Positions 5,770-6,927 of a stretch of DNA of 6,927 bases are shown here, piece after piece. Within the stretch, counting starts at the first letter, position 1. Each line of letters begins with the position of its first letter. Source of the DNA: JBDNBY01 sp039767595 (GTDB taxonomy: Bacteria > Pseudomonadota > Alphaproteobacteria > Rhodobacterales > Rhodobacteraceae); NCBI GenBank assembly GCA_039767595.1, contig JBDNBY010000050.1, positions 1 through 6,927 of the forward strand, given 5' to 3'. The position numbers and the translations under genes are program-made. A model generated the notes under the pieces. It had not been told where the DNA came from. It worked only from the letters and a program-made list of their open reading frames with translations, and did not search any database.

Positions 5770-5832
5770 TTTTTTGTGGCAATGCTGCCGCACTGTGGTA
5801 ACTATGCCATAGTCGAAGCAGTGGATGAGTGA
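5770..5832 (+). promoter_or_regulatory. ntrC-ntrY spacer with palindrome
   Basis: A palindrome with a one-base centre, ACTATG-C-CATAGT, occupies 5801-5813. A small bulged hairpin (GTGGCA / TGCCGCAC, 5776-5793) lies upstream, but no T-run follows it, so it is not a good terminator. A weak promoter-like pair is TTGTGG at 5774-5779 with TAACTA at 5799-5804 (19-base spacing). The spacer is much longer than the other junctions in this operon, so ntrY may have its own promoter or operator. Confidence 0.4.
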
Positions 5833-6927
5833 ATGCGTAGGCCAGGTTTGGTCCTTTTTTCAGCAATAAACACAATTTGGATCTCACGGCGGTTTCAAGC
5901 TGTGGGGACGATGACGCTGTTTGTCCTTGGCCCGCTGTTGGCCTTGGCAACGTTTGTCTTGATCGGTGGCCCATTTTCAGTCGGTGCCGAAAACGCCCTT
6001 TTGCGGTTCGTTTTACTCTTTGATTTGGTCTATGTCCTCGTTGTTGCGGCCTTGGTCATTAATCGCATCTTTCGGATTATTGTGGCACGAAGGGCAAAAT
6101 CGGCGGGCTCGCGTTTGCATTTGCGCCTTGCAGGGGTGTTTACGGTTGTCGCCCTGACTCCGACGATATTAGTTGCGATCTTTGCCATGCTGACCATTAA
6201 CATGGGTCTTGAGGCTTGGTTCTCTGAAAGAGTGCGCAATGCGATCGGGGCGGCGTTGACCGCGGCTGAGACCTATGAGCTTGAGCAGTATGAGGGCCTC
6301 AACAAAGATATTCGGTCGCTCAAAGACTTTATTGACGACAATTTGCCAGCGATCCAGCGCAACGGATTTCCGGTGGTCTTAGCTCAAGGTCAATCGCAAA
6401 TTCAACGTGGCCTTAAAGAGGCCTATGTCATTGATGGCGCCTCAGGATTGCGAGTGCGGGGTATTCGATCCTATTTGTTTTTCTACGAAGCGCCGACACC
6501 CCAAGAGGTGCAGCGTGCAGAAGACGGGCAAATCGTTTTTATCTTAGATGGCGCGCGCAATGAGCTGCGCGCTTTGATCAAGCTGTCGACCTATATTGAT
6601 CGCTACCTCTATGTCACACGCGAGGTGGATGGGGCGCTTTTGGCGTTGCTTGATGATACGCAGCAGATGGCGCAGCTCTACCAACAACAAGAGCAAGAGC
6701 GCGGTCGACGTCTGTTTGAATTTGGTTTGATTTACCTTGGGTTTGCATTGATCTTGATCCTTGCTGCGATCTGGCTCAGCTTGTGGTTTGCTGAACGTTT
6801 ATCGCGCCCCGTTGGACGTCTGGCCGGCGCGGCACAGCGTGTCGGGGCAGGGGATATGAACGTGCGTGTTCCCCAAGAAAAGGGCGATGACGAAATCGCC
6901 ATGCTGGGGCGTTATTTCAACGAGATG
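5833..6927 (+). CDS. ntrY: Membrane sensor histidine kinase NtrY, N-terminal part
   Basis: This is the first 365 residues of a gene that continues past the right edge; NtrY proteins are usually around 700-770 residues. NtrY is the membrane kinase of the NtrY/NtrX system, linked to nitrogen and redox control in alphaproteobacteria. By eye it has transmembrane segments at about 25-46, 57-79 and 98-123, an extracytoplasmic sensor region at about 124-296, a fourth transmembrane segment at 297-319 and the start of a HAMP domain (SRPVGRLAGAAQRVGAGDMNVRVP, from about 324). The PAS, phosphoacceptor and ATPase domains would lie beyond the window. The ATG at 5833 directly follows an in-frame TGA (5830-5832), so no earlier start is possible; a weak GGA lies seven bases upstream. 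Position right after ntrBC is the classic Rhodobacter order, with ntrX expected next. Confidence 0.93.
   Translation, partial: MRRPGLVLFSAINTIWISRRFQAVGTMTLFVLGPLLALATFVLIGGPFSVGAENALLRFVLLFDLVYVLVVAALVINRIFRIIVARRAKSAGSRLHLRLAGVFTVVALTPTILVAIFAMLTINMGLEAWFSERVRNAIGAALTAAETYELEQYEGLNKDIRSLKDFIDDNLPAIQRNGFPVVLAQGQSQIQRGLKEAYVIDGASGLRVRGIRSYLFFYEAPTPQEVQRAEDGQIVFILDGARNELRALIKLSTYIDRYLYVTREVDGALLALLDDTQQMAQLYQQQEQERGRRLFEFGLIYLGFALILILAAIWLSLWFAERLSRPVGRLAGAAQRVGAGDMNVRVPQEKGDDEIAMLGRYFNEM

Noticed and set aside
5776..5793. Bulged hairpin after ntrC as an intrinsic terminator
   Set aside because: The T-run precedes rather than follows it on the plus strand, and the stem is short with a bulge.
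5825..5869. Mini open frame of 14 codons overlapping the start of ntrY as a possible leader peptide
   Set aside because: It has no clear ribosome site or informative sequence and could easily arise by chance; ntrY starts independently at 5833.

Overview
The window looks like chromosomal DNA of an alphaproteobacterium of the Rhodobacterales (Rhodobacter/Roseobacter group). The grounds are the gene order dusB(nifR3)-ntrB-ntrC-ntrY, which is the arrangement known from Rhodobacter, next to isoprenoid and phospholipid genes, and an NtrC that lacks the sigma-54 contact loop, as described for Rhodobacter capsulatus. The base composition looks moderate by eye (not counted), lower than in classic Rhodobacter, which would suit a marine Roseobacter-type relative; this last point is inference.

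Layout. Positions 1-123 hold no gene I can support, but carry a direct repeat and a perfect palindrome. Positions 124-2211 are a tightly packed minus-strand operon, transcribed ispD, ispF, pgpA, cinA/pncC, with overlaps of 10, 4 and 4 bases. Positions 2212-2354 are an AT-rich divergent control region with nested inverted repeats. Positions 2355-6927 are a plus-strand operon: dusB, ntrB (8-base overlap), ntrC (9-base gap), then a 62-base gap with a 13-base palindrome, then ntrY, which runs off the right edge after 365 codons.

How the genes fit together. The left operon serves household metabolism: two consecutive-pathway MEP enzymes (IspD and IspF), the phosphatase that completes phosphatidylglycerol synthesis, and an NMN amidase that recycles pyridine nucleotides. 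The right operon couples a tRNA dihydrouridine synthase to the NtrB/NtrC nitrogen two-component system and to the membrane sensor kinase NtrY, whose partner NtrX would be expected beyond the window.

Most interesting points: NtrC has lost the GAFTGA loop and also has a degenerate Walker B motif, which fits the sigma-70-dependent, ATP-binding-only mechanism known in R. capsulatus; the divergent promoter region has nested dyad symmetry with three TGCAC-type half-sites; and IspD and IspF are separate, overlapping genes although many alphaproteobacteria carry them as one fused protein. I see no RNA gene, insertion sequence, CRISPR array or prophage, and no wholly unknown system.
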